Below, piece by piece: positions 1 to 5,221 of a stretch of 7,335 nucleotides of DNA; positions within the stretch are counted from its first letter, which is position 1, and the number at the start of each line of letters is the position of its first letter. The notes below the pieces were generated by a model. It saw only the letters and a list, made by a program, of their open reading frames with translations, did no database searches and was not told the origin of the DNA. Source of the DNA: Caldifarciminota bacterium 4484_100 (GTDB taxonomy: Bacteria; Hydrothermota; Tepidihabitantia; SM23-42); assembly GCA_002049785.1 (NCBI GenBank), contig MUKB01000093.1, positions 1-7,335 on the forward strand. The letters run 5' to 3'. Made by a program: the position numbers and the translations under genes.

Positions 1-75
1 AATATCATAACCGGTGCGGGTCCTAAATTCGCCCACGATTTTGCACTTAAACTACTTGCTCAGCTGCAACAATAG
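1..75 (+). CDS. C-terminal end of an unidentified protein (5' partial)
   Basis: The first frame is open from the window edge and encodes 24 residues ending in ALKLLAQLQQ before a TAG at 73-75. The visible part has a glycine-rich turn (ITGAGPKF) followed by a predicted amphipathic helix, which would suit the last helix of a globular cytoplasmic protein. I do not recognise the family from so short a piece. The stop lies 4 bases before the dtd start, and codon use looks like that of the neighbours, so it is most likely the upstream member of the same operon. relA/spoT often precedes dtd in other bacteria, but this tail does not look like a RelA ACT domain and I do not propose that identity. Confidence 0.6.
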   Translation, partial: NIITGAGPKFAHDFALKLLAQLQQ

Positions 76-79
76 ATAG

Positions 80-517
80 ATGAAGGCGGTTCTTCAAAGG
101 GTCTCTGAGGCCCGGGTGCTGGTTGAAGGAAGGGTTGTTTCTTCAATCGAAAATGGACTTCTGGTTCTTTTGGGGGTCAAAAAGGGCGATACGGAAACTG
201 CTTGTCAGCGTCTGGCGGAACGGACTGCCCGTCTCCGTATCTTCCAGGATGATGCGGGAAAATTTAACCTCTCCCTTCTTGATATTAAGGGTTCAGCATT
301 GGTCGTATCTCAATTTACCTTACTGGCTGATACGCGACGGGGACGACGGCCTTCATTTACTGATGCTGAAGAACCGGGTCGGGCCAGAGAGCTCTACGAA
401 CGGTTCATCAGCGCACTCAGGGAATCTGGTATCAGAACCGAGGCGGGTGTATTCGGTGCCCATATGAATGTCATTCTCAATAATGACGGGCCTGTCACCA
501 TAATTCTGGAGGATTGA
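80..517 (+). CDS. dtd: D-aminoacyl-tRNA deacylase (DTD)
   Basis: This enzyme hydrolyses the ester bond of D-aminoacyl-tRNAs (and glycyl-tRNA-Ala), acting as a cytoplasmic proofreader that stops D-amino acids entering translation. The 145 residues match the usual family length. The start [13 protein letters not shown] is typical. The SQFTLLAD motif at residues 77-84 carries the active-site threonine region. The cross-subunit Gly-cisPro motif is visible as NNDGPVT at 134-140, after the conserved GVFGAHM. No good Shine-Dalgarno sequence precedes the ATG, and the previous stop is 4 bases away, so start-up may depend on translational coupling. Its own stop TGA directly abuts the yicC ATG. The ORF is intact, and family assignment is secure from the two signature motifs. 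Confidence 0.96.
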   Translation: MKAVLQRVSEARVLVEGRVVSSIENGLLVLLGVKKGDTETACQRLAERTARLRIFQDDAGKFNLSLLDIKGSALVVSQFTLLADTRRGRRPSFTDAEEPGRARELYERFISALRESGIRTEAGVFGAHMNVILNNDGPVTIILED

Positions 518-1219
518 ATGGCCTACAGTATGACAGGCATTGGCCGAGCAAGCGGTACGATAAAATCTCCACCGGTGAAGTTTGATGTTGAAATCAAATC
601 ATATAACCACCGTTTTTTAGAAATATCGGTCAAGGCACCCACTGTATTACAGCCCTTTGAGGATGAAATTAGAAGGGCGATTCAGAAATCTGTTTTGCGC
701 GGACATATTATCGTCACAATCCAGCAAGATCGAGAGGTTTCACCAGGCCATTTTGCAGTTGACCAGGTTCTGCTTGAGGCCTATTTAACGCTCGTTCAGG
801 AGTTAAAGAAAAAATATAAGATATCTGGTGAGCTTGATATTAATACCCTGCTTTCGATACCCGGTTTAATAAAGTTCAGCCAGAGTTATGAATGTGATTC
901 TTCACTCTATAAGGAGTTCAAGCCGGTGCTGGAGCAGGCTATAGAAAATTTTCTCCGGATGAAGAAGAAGGAAGGGGAAAATATTGTCAAGGCGATGAAT
1001 GATTCAATAAAGATAATTGAGGATTGTGTGCGTGATATTGAAAGGTTTATTCCGATGCGTAATGAGTATTTTAAAAACCACCTTCAAAATTTAATAAAAA
1101 AGGGTATGCCACAGTTTGATGAATCGAGGTTCTATCAGGAACTTTTATATAATGTGGACCGCACCGATGTTACTGAGGAGTGCAAGCGTGCAGAGAGAGG
1201 CCAATACATTGAGTGTTAA
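518..1219 (+). CDS. yicC: YicC family endoribonuclease, C-terminally truncated by frameshift
   Basis: The start MAYSMTGIGRASG is the family signature, and residues about 2-155 form the YicC N-terminal domain. YicC of E. coli is an endoribonuclease, and members are usually about 290 residues. This frame gives 233. It runs normally into the C-terminal DUF1732 domain as far as DVTEE (residues 217-221), then reads about a dozen unrelated residues to a TAA at 1217-1219. The expected family ending (REANTLSVKA ... REQVQNIE) is present in another frame at 1188-1307. Only 13 bases separate the EE codons from the arginine of REANT, where family members have about 33 residues, so about 86 bases appear lost. 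The missing part is the conserved GR-LDF-QE core, so the product is probably inactive. A GGAGG at 508-512 supports the ATG, which directly follows the dtd stop. Confidence 0.88.
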   Translation: MAYSMTGIGRASGTIKSPPVKFDVEIKSYNHRFLEISVKAPTVLQPFEDEIRRAIQKSVLRGHIIVTIQQDREVSPGHFAVDQVLLEAYLTLVQELKKKYKISGELDINTLLSIPGLIKFSQSYECDSSLYKEFKPVLEQAIENFLRMKKKEGENIVKAMNDSIKIIEDCVRDIERFIPMRNEYFKNHLQNLIKKGMPQFDESRFYQELLYNVDRTDVTEECKRAERGQYIEC

Positions 1220-1307
1220 GGCCAACTACCTGGATATCAGCAAGATGGTGGTCAGGATTAAAGAAGAGATTGAAAAGATAAGGGAACAGGTTCAGAACAT
1301 TGAATAA
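1188..1307 (+). pseudogene. yicC: Displaced C-terminal remnant of yicC
   Basis: In a frame different from the upstream yicC frame, these 39 codons encode the standard end of YicC proteins: REANTLSVKA, then a helical stretch, then IEKIREQVQNIE just before a TAA at 1305-1307. E. coli YicC ends in almost the same way (EQMREQIQNIE, from memory of the family). The segment has no plausible start of its own, so it should not be translated separately. It is the 3' part of the gene after a frame-changing loss near 1181-1196. Its preserved sequence suggests that the lesion is recent or is a sequence error. The end overlaps the gmk start codon, showing the original operon arrangement. Confidence 0.85.
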
Positions 1308-1887
1308 GGGACGAATTATTGTTCTTTCTGGACCATCCGGAGTGGGGAAGACGACCATCTGTAAGAGTATTCTTGACCGTAGACCCGACATCAGATACTC
1401 GATATCGGCAACTTCCAGACAGAGGCGTAAGGATGAGGTTGATGGACGCGAGTATATTTTTATTACAGAGGAGCAGTTCAGGAGATGGGTGGATGAGGGC
1501 AGATTTGTGGAGTATGCAGAAGTCCATGGAAATCTTTATGGCACACCACGAACTGAACTGGAGGACAAACTCAATCAGGGATATAATGTTTTGATGGATA
1601 TCGATGTTCAGGGAGCAAAACGGATGATGTCTTTATACCCTGATGGTATATATATTTTTATTATTCCACCGGATATCTCTGAACTCCAGCGCCGATTGTT
1701 GAAGAGGAAGACCGAGCAGGATGAAACAATCAGACATCGTCTGGCAAATGCCCAGAAAGAACTTAGATATAAAAATGATTTTAACTATGTTATTGAAAAT
1801 CGGGAGCTCGAGAAAACGATTCAGGAGGTAATGAAGATTATTGAGGATGAGCTGGGTCCGGTTCCAAAGGAGCATCAGGGTGATTGA
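1300..1887 (+). CDS. gmk: Guanylate kinase
   Basis: This cytoplasmic enzyme phosphorylates GMP to GDP with ATP, a required step in GTP and dGTP synthesis and in GMP salvage. The 195 residues show the P-loop GPSGVGKT at 11-18. The GMP-binding stretch follows, from TSRQRRK to DGREYIF at about 38-54, then EYAEVHGNLYGT at 71-82 and the MDIDVQGA strand at 99-106. The lid region rich in Arg and Lys is near 128-147, and NDFNYVIEN lies near the end. The TTG start is chosen because a stop lies upstream in frame at 1279-1281 and no ATG or GTG lies between it and the P-loop. It places the P-loop at the normal distance from the N-terminus, and an AGG at 1288-1290 could serve as a weak ribosome site. The TTG overlaps the ancestral yicC stop. 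rpoZ, often next in other bacteria, is not present. Confidence 0.95.
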   Translation: MNKGRIIVLSGPSGVGKTTICKSILDRRPDIRYSISATSRQRRKDEVDGREYIFITEEQFRRWVDEGRFVEYAEVHGNLYGTPRTELEDKLNQGYNVLMDIDVQGAKRMMSLYPDGIYIFIIPPDISELQRRLLKRKTEQDETIRHRLANAQKELRYKNDFNYVIENRELEKTIQEVMKIIEDELGPVPKEHQGD

Positions 1888-1911
1888 CTTTAAACCAATT
1901 TTTATTATAAT
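1884..1911 (+). promoter_or_regulatory. Sigma-70-type promoter for tRNA-Ala and pdaD
   Basis: A -35 box TTGACT (1884-1889) and a perfect -10 box TATAAT (1906-1911) are separated by 16 bases of AT-rich sequence. The -35 box overlaps the gmk stop codon. With a usual 6-7 base discriminator, transcription would start at about 1917-1919, that is at or next to the first base of the mature tRNA (1918). This is the strongest promoter-like sequence I saw in the window. Confidence 0.8.
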
Positions 1912-1917
1912 TGACCA

Positions 1918-1990
1918 GGGGCAGTAGCTCAGTTGGGAGAGCGTCTCGTTCGCAGCGAGAAGGTCGCCAGTTCGACTCTGGTCTGCTCCA
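1918..1990 (+). tRNA. tRNA-Ala (anticodon CGC)
   Basis: The 73 bases fold as a full cloverleaf. The acceptor stem pairs 1918-1924 with 1983-1989, the D stem is GCTC/GAGC, and the anticodon stem is TCTCG/CGAGA. The variable loop has 5 bases and the T stem is GCCAG/CTGGT with a TTCGACT loop. The anticodon CGC lies at 1951-1953 and reads the alanine codon GCG. The G3-U70 wobble pair (1920 with 1986), the main identity element for alanyl-tRNA synthetase, is present and independently supports alanine. The discriminator is A at 1990. CCA is not encoded (TAA follows), so the tail must be added by CCA nucleotidyltransferase. It has its own upstream promoter and sits 9 bases before pdaD. Confidence 0.96.
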
Positions 1991-1999
1991 TAAGGAGAA

Positions 2000-2545
2000 A
2001 TGGTTCTGCCCAAGAAGGTTTTTTTAACAAAAGGTGTTGGTAAACACAAAGAGAGGCTGGCAAGCTTTGAGGCGGCATTGAGGAATGCCGGTATTGCACC
2101 TTATAATATCGTCAAGGTTTCCAGTATTCTACCTGCAGGTGCAAAGATATATCCCAAGAGTCGGTGTCTCAAGGAACTCATCCCTGGAGAGATTGTTTAT
2201 GCCGTGATGGCAGAGTGTAGTACCAATGAACCCCATCGCCTTATTGCAGCGTCAGTAGGCCTTGCAATCCCGCGTGAGAAGAACCAATATGGATATCTTT
2301 CTGAATACCATTCCTATGGGGAGACAGAGATCAAGGCGGGTGATAAGGCAGAGGACCTTGCAGCCCAGATGCTGGCAACGACATTGGGTGTGCCATTTGA
2401 TCCGGACACGAGTTATGATGAACGGAAGGAACTCTGGAAGATTTCCACGAAGATTGTGAAGACAACAAATATTACACAGACCGCGATTGGTGATAAGCAT
2501 GGCCTCTGGACTACAGTTGTCGCGGCTGCAGTAATGATCCCCTGA
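2000..2545 (+). CDS. pdaD: Pyruvoyl-dependent arginine decarboxylase
   Basis: The protein decarboxylates L-arginine to agmatine, the entry step of polyamine synthesis through agmatine. Instead of pyridoxal phosphate it uses a pyruvoyl group made by self-cleavage. The 181 residues have the family length. The cleavage site is KVSSILPAG: the Ser41-Ser42 bond would break to give a short beta chain and an alpha chain starting with pyruvoyl from Ser42. YGYLSEYHSYGET at 97-109 carries the conserved glutamate region (probably Glu102), and the end GDKHGLWTTVVAAAV is typical. Family members also begin with PKKVFLTKGVG-like residues, which supports this ATG. An AAGGAG sits only 2 bases before it, tighter than usual, and fills most of the 9-base gap after the tRNA. 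It probably shares the tRNA promoter. Best known from archaea, the family also occurs in Chlamydia and other bacteria. Confidence 0.95.
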   Translation: MVLPKKVFLTKGVGKHKERLASFEAALRNAGIAPYNIVKVSSILPAGAKIYPKSRCLKELIPGEIVYAVMAECSTNEPHRLIAASVGLAIPREKNQYGYLSEYHSYGETEIKAGDKAEDLAAQMLATTLGVPFDPDTSYDERKELWKISTKIVKTTNITQTAIGDKHGLWTTVVAAAVMIP

Positions 2546-2561
2546 TTGATAATAGATAAAA

Positions 2562-2577
2562 TTCAGGCCGGCCTGAA
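2562..2577. repeat. Perfect 16-bp palindrome between pdaD and the nuclease gene
   Basis: TTCAGGCCGGCCTGAA is its own reverse complement and stands out as GC-rich in an AT-rich 46-base spacer. In RNA it could form a 6-bp stem with a CCGG loop. The downstream + strand bases are AAAATT rather than a T tract, so it does not look like a factor-independent terminator for pdaD. It could be a protein-binding site or a transcript-stabilising hairpin. No promoter with good spacing was found around it. Confidence 0.6.
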
Positions 2578-2591
2578 AATTATTCGAGGGT

Positions 2592-3848
2592 GTGAATAAA
2601 GACAACTTTTCGCTTTTATTGAATGTAAAGGGCTGTATCTTCAACTCAGTTCTCTTTTTTTTGTCCCTGGGGGTTTTGAACTTTTCCTGGTCGACAACAT
2701 TACGGATTGCTACCTATAATGTTCTCAATTTCCCTGAGGCGATGGGTGTCCAGCGCCAATTCCATCTTTTCAGCGTGCTCAACTATATAAAACCGGATAT
2801 TCTGGTTCTCCAGGAGGTGAAGGACCGGCAAGGTTTTGATATATTCAGGGATTCGATAATAGCGAGGATGAGTTCTGATTTTTCATCAGCACCTTTTTAC
2901 GACGGACCGGATACAGATAATGGACTTTTTTATTGCGCTGATAAAGTAGAATTCTTATCGGTGCAGTATATACCCGCAGGAGTCAGGGATATCGCCGAGT
3001 ACAGGATGAGGTTTAGAGATTCGGGTTATGAATTCGATGTCTATTCGGTCCATTTCAAGTCTTCCCAGGGACCAGAAAATGAGGCGGAGCGTCAGGAACA
3101 GGCAATCAGATTGAGGCGACGCATAGATTCCCTGCCGGCATCGCGCTACTTCCTGGTGCTGGGTGATTTTAATATCTACTATTCTGATGAACCTGCATAT
3201 CAGGTTTTACTTGATACTGTAGAATACAGAAGGTGCATTAAGGACCCAAAGGGTATTTCTGGAGTGTGGCATGAGAATTCAAACCTTGCCTATCTCCACA
3301 CGCAGTCGACAAGGCTCAACCAGCTTCCGGACGGTGGTGCAGGAGGCGGACTTGATGACCGTTTTGATATGATTCTCTGCTCGGAAAATTTTTTAAGCAG
3401 AAGCGGACTTTTCCTGATGATTGATTCCTACACCATTTTTGGGAATGATGGCGAACACTTTGACCTCGCAGTTAATGAGGGATATAACAATACGGTACCC
3501 GGTGAGATTGCGGATGCGCTCTATTATGCCTCTGACCATCTGCCCATTTATGTTGAAATAACCGATGAGCCGAACCAGGAGGTTGCTGAACCTGTAATAA
3601 AGATCGTGCCGAACCCTTTGAAGAATAAAGGCTGGATTCACCTCCCCTGGTGTGAAGATTTTTTATCCGCCAGGGTTACGATGATGAATATCTTGGGCCA
3701 GAGGGTTTTTCAGAGAAAGACATCCAATCCTGATGGAATTAGAATCACAGAAGATGAACTGGCACCGGGGATCTATTTTGTTCAAGTAGAGATATTGACA
3801 AAATATGTGAAGTACCATTATCAGACAAAGCTGGCAGTGGTGGAATGA
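2592..3848 (+). CDS. Secreted endonuclease/exonuclease/phosphatase-family enzyme with T9SS-like C-terminal sorting domain
   Basis: The 418 residues have three parts. Residues about 1-34 are a probable signal peptide with the hydrophobic core SVLFFLSLGVLNF, so the enzyme should be exported. Residues about 37-324 are a metal-dependent EEP hydrolase domain: TYNVLNF (41-47), the metal-binding Glu75 in LVLQEV, SVHFKS around His154, GDFN (191-194), LDDRFDMIL (254-262) and SDHLP (314-318) with the catalytic histidine. Residues about 336-418 match the type IX sorting domain pattern: IKIVPNP, then MMNILGQRVF, then LAPGIYFVQVE, then a terminal strand. Substrate is undetermined; nucleic acid or phosphoester hydrolysis is the family role. 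The GTG start follows GAGGG with only 1 base between, so TTG at 2619 is an alternative. The stop overlaps the next gene by 4 bases. Confidence 0.87.
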   Translation: MNKDNFSLLLNVKGCIFNSVLFFLSLGVLNFSWSTTLRIATYNVLNFPEAMGVQRQFHLFSVLNYIKPDILVLQEVKDRQGFDIFRDSIIARMSSDFSSAPFYDGPDTDNGLFYCADKVEFLSVQYIPAGVRDIAEYRMRFRDSGYEFDVYSVHFKSSQGPENEAERQEQAIRLRRRIDSLPASRYFLVLGDFNIYYSDEPAYQVLLDTVEYRRCIKDPKGISGVWHENSNLAYLHTQSTRLNQLPDGGAGGGLDDRFDMILCSENFLSRSGLFLMIDSYTIFGNDGEHFDLAVNEGYNNTVPGEIADALYYASDHLPIYVEITDEPNQEVAEPVIKIVPNPLKNKGWIHLPWCEDFLSARVTMMNILGQRVFQRKTSNPDGIRITEDELAPGIYFVQVEILTKYVKYHYQTKLAVVE

Positions 3849-4642
3849 ATTTTATTCTGTTATTATTAATAAGTTCCTGTTACTTTCTTAAATTCAACCC
3901 CGGGGTCGAGACACAGGGTCTGGGTGGTTGTCTGACGACAATAGATGAAGGCCTTTGTGTTTTTCACAATCCAGGGTCTATTCAGGGGAGGGGTTTCAAT
4001 TTCACATTATCTCGCTGGTTATATGGAACCGGAATATGCACCTTCGGCTGGACCGGTATGGGCAACGCCCTGGGAATAAGTTATCAGAGTTATGGCAGAG
4101 TTCAGGGGTATGATGATTATGGTAATGCGACAGGCGAATTTACTCCATATAATATAGTTTTTGCCATGGCCAGGAGGTTCGGGGTTCTGGGTTTTGTGAT
4201 TAAGGGTTTTGAACAGAGGATTGTAGATTACTCCTGTCGGGGATTATGTGTAGGTATGGGTTCTCACCTTCAGTGGGGTCGTCTTTCTTTTGGAGTGAAG
4301 CTTGATAACCTGGGAAAGGAATTTCAGCACAATCGGACTATCCCTCTGATTTTCGCTTCAGGCGTTAGAATTGTATTAATGCCCGATTTTGATTTATTTA
4401 TCGAGTCGAAGTTTCCCGGTCAGGAATTCAATCTGGGTTTCTTATACCGTTATCAGTCGCTTGAGGTTTTATCAGGAGTGAAATACTTTCAGCCCGAGAA
4501 TATAGATGACAGATTTAATCTTATCGACCTTCAGATTGGTGGAGGTCTCATACTGGATTTGAAGAGATATCGAATAGGGTATTCTTTTTTGTATACATAT
4601 TTTTCTACCGGGCATCAGATATCAGTTACATTCAGCTATTGA
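3845..4642 (+). CDS. PorV/PorQ/UPF0164-like outer-membrane beta-barrel protein
   Basis: The 265 residues begin with a hydrophobic stretch (MNFILLLLISS) that fits a short signal peptide, although the n-region has no positive residue. They then show features of the PorV/PorQ/UPF0164 group: QGLGGCLTTIDEG at 24-36, the FHNPGSI element at 40-46 (family form WNPAGL), and repeated alternating polar and hydrophobic strands rich in Gly, Tyr and Phe. Examples are VGMGSHLQWGRLSFGVKLDNLG and IGGGLILDL. The chain ends in SVTFSY, a terminal aromatic residue as expected for a BAM-assembled barrel. It is shorter than Bacteroidetes PorV. The ATG overlaps the previous stop (ATGA), implying translational coupling with the sorting-domain nuclease. 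A role in secretion or surface attachment of that protein is inference; a general porin-like barrel remains possible. Confidence 0.72.
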   Translation: MNFILLLLISSCYFLKFNPGVETQGLGGCLTTIDEGLCVFHNPGSIQGRGFNFTLSRWLYGTGICTFGWTGMGNALGISYQSYGRVQGYDDYGNATGEFTPYNIVFAMARRFGVLGFVIKGFEQRIVDYSCRGLCVGMGSHLQWGRLSFGVKLDNLGKEFQHNRTIPLIFASGVRIVLMPDFDLFIESKFPGQEFNLGFLYRYQSLEVLSGVKYFQPENIDDRFNLIDLQIGGGLILDLKRYRIGYSFLYTYFSTGHQISVTFSY

Positions 4643-4682
4643 AGAGACAGGAGACCTTAAATTTCGGTAGTATCCAGCGGTA

Positions 4683-4710
4683 TTGACTTTGTATAAAATC
4701 TGGTTAAAAT
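4683..4710 (+). promoter_or_regulatory. Sigma-70-type promoter upstream of the EIIA/antiporter operon
   Basis: TTGACT (4683-4688) and TAAAAT (4705-4710) are separated by 16 bases, the same -35 sequence and spacing as the tRNA promoter. Transcription would begin near 4717, giving a leader of about 54 bases before the next start codon. The 128-base gap in which it lies is the largest non-coding stretch in the window. It shows no clear terminator for the upstream barrel gene. Confidence 0.65.
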
Positions 4711-4770
4711 AAGCCTATGCAATCAAATACATTAAGATGAACTCACAACCATTCCAGACAGGAGAAATCT

Positions 4771-5220
4771 ATGGAATTGGCTAAACTTATTGATAAAGGG
4801 TTCATAAAAATCTTGAAGGCAACCACAAAAGATGAGGCATTATCAGAGTTGATCGATTTACTCGGTCAGAGGAGTGAGGTCAAAAATATTGCTGAACTTA
4901 AGAAGATGATCTTCTATCGTGAGAAGCTGATGAGCACCGGAATCGGTCTGGGGATTGCTATACCACATATCCGGGTTGCGGGCATTGAGAAGCCTGTGGT
5001 CGTAGTTGGACTCAGCCCTTCGGGTATTTCTGATTATGAATCGATTGATAATCAACCGGTAAGGGTTATTATTATGATTGTTGCTGGTGCAAAGCAGCAT
5101 AAGGAGTATATAAAGATTCTATCTCAAATTGTATCCCTTTTGAAGAACGAGCCGGTGCGTCAACAACTTTTTCAGAGCAGAAGTATAGATGAGGTTTATA
5201 ATATATTGATAAAGGGATAG
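4771..5220 (+). CDS. PTS EIIA domain protein, PtsN/fructose type
   Basis: A single-domain EIIA protein of 149 residues, the usual length for PtsN. The active-site stretch REKLMSTGIGLGIAIPHIRV (50-69) contains the phosphorylatable His66 in AIPH. The second conserved histidine region is QHKEYIKILSQIVSLLKNE (111-129), followed by a final helix ending in EVYNILIKG. EIIA-Ntr proteins receive phosphate from PTS carriers and in E. coli control potassium handling by binding transport regulators. No membrane EIIC or EIIB lies nearby, so a regulatory rather than sugar-transport role is likely. AGGAG at 4760-4764 lies 6 bases before the ATG. The stop is 1 base from the antiporter ATG, so the two are surely co-transcribed, and the antiporter is the obvious candidate target (inference). 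Confidence 0.88.
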   Translation: MELAKLIDKGFIKILKATTKDEALSELIDLLGQRSEVKNIAELKKMIFYREKLMSTGIGLGIAIPHIRVAGIEKPVVVVGLSPSGISDYESIDNQPVRVIIMIVAGAKQHKEYIKILSQIVSLLKNEPVRQQLFQSRSIDEVYNILIKG

Positions 5221-5221
5221 T

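Noticed and set aside
1633..2049. Long minus-strand reading frame of 138 codons across the gmk end and tRNA, containing QSRTGDLLAANETLSQLSY.
   Set aside because: This peptide is the familiar false product of translating the antisense of a tRNA gene. The rest is the shadow of gmk, which has clear motifs on the + strand.
2546..2580. TTGATA as a possible -35 box for the nuclease gene.
   Set aside because: At 16-18 bases downstream lies the GC-rich palindrome rather than a -10 sequence, and the nearest AT-rich candidate is too far.
3872..3883. Lipobox-like ISSC (residues 9-12) in the PorV-like protein, suggesting a lipoprotein.
   Set aside because: The n-region has no positive charge, the hydrophobic core before the cysteine is very short, and the rest of the chain is a beta-barrel ending in an aromatic residue. 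An ordinary signal peptide is more likely.
4643..4682. Possible terminator after the barrel gene around ACCTTAAATTTCGGT.
   Set aside because: The inverted repeat is only 3 bp plus an AT core, with no GC-rich stem and no T tract.
4737..4784. Possible 15-codon leader peptide starting at ATG 4737 and overlapping the EIIA start.
   Set aside because: It has no ribosome site, no run of regulatory codons and no attenuator-like hairpin. The AGGAG at 4760-4764 clearly serves the ATG at 4771.
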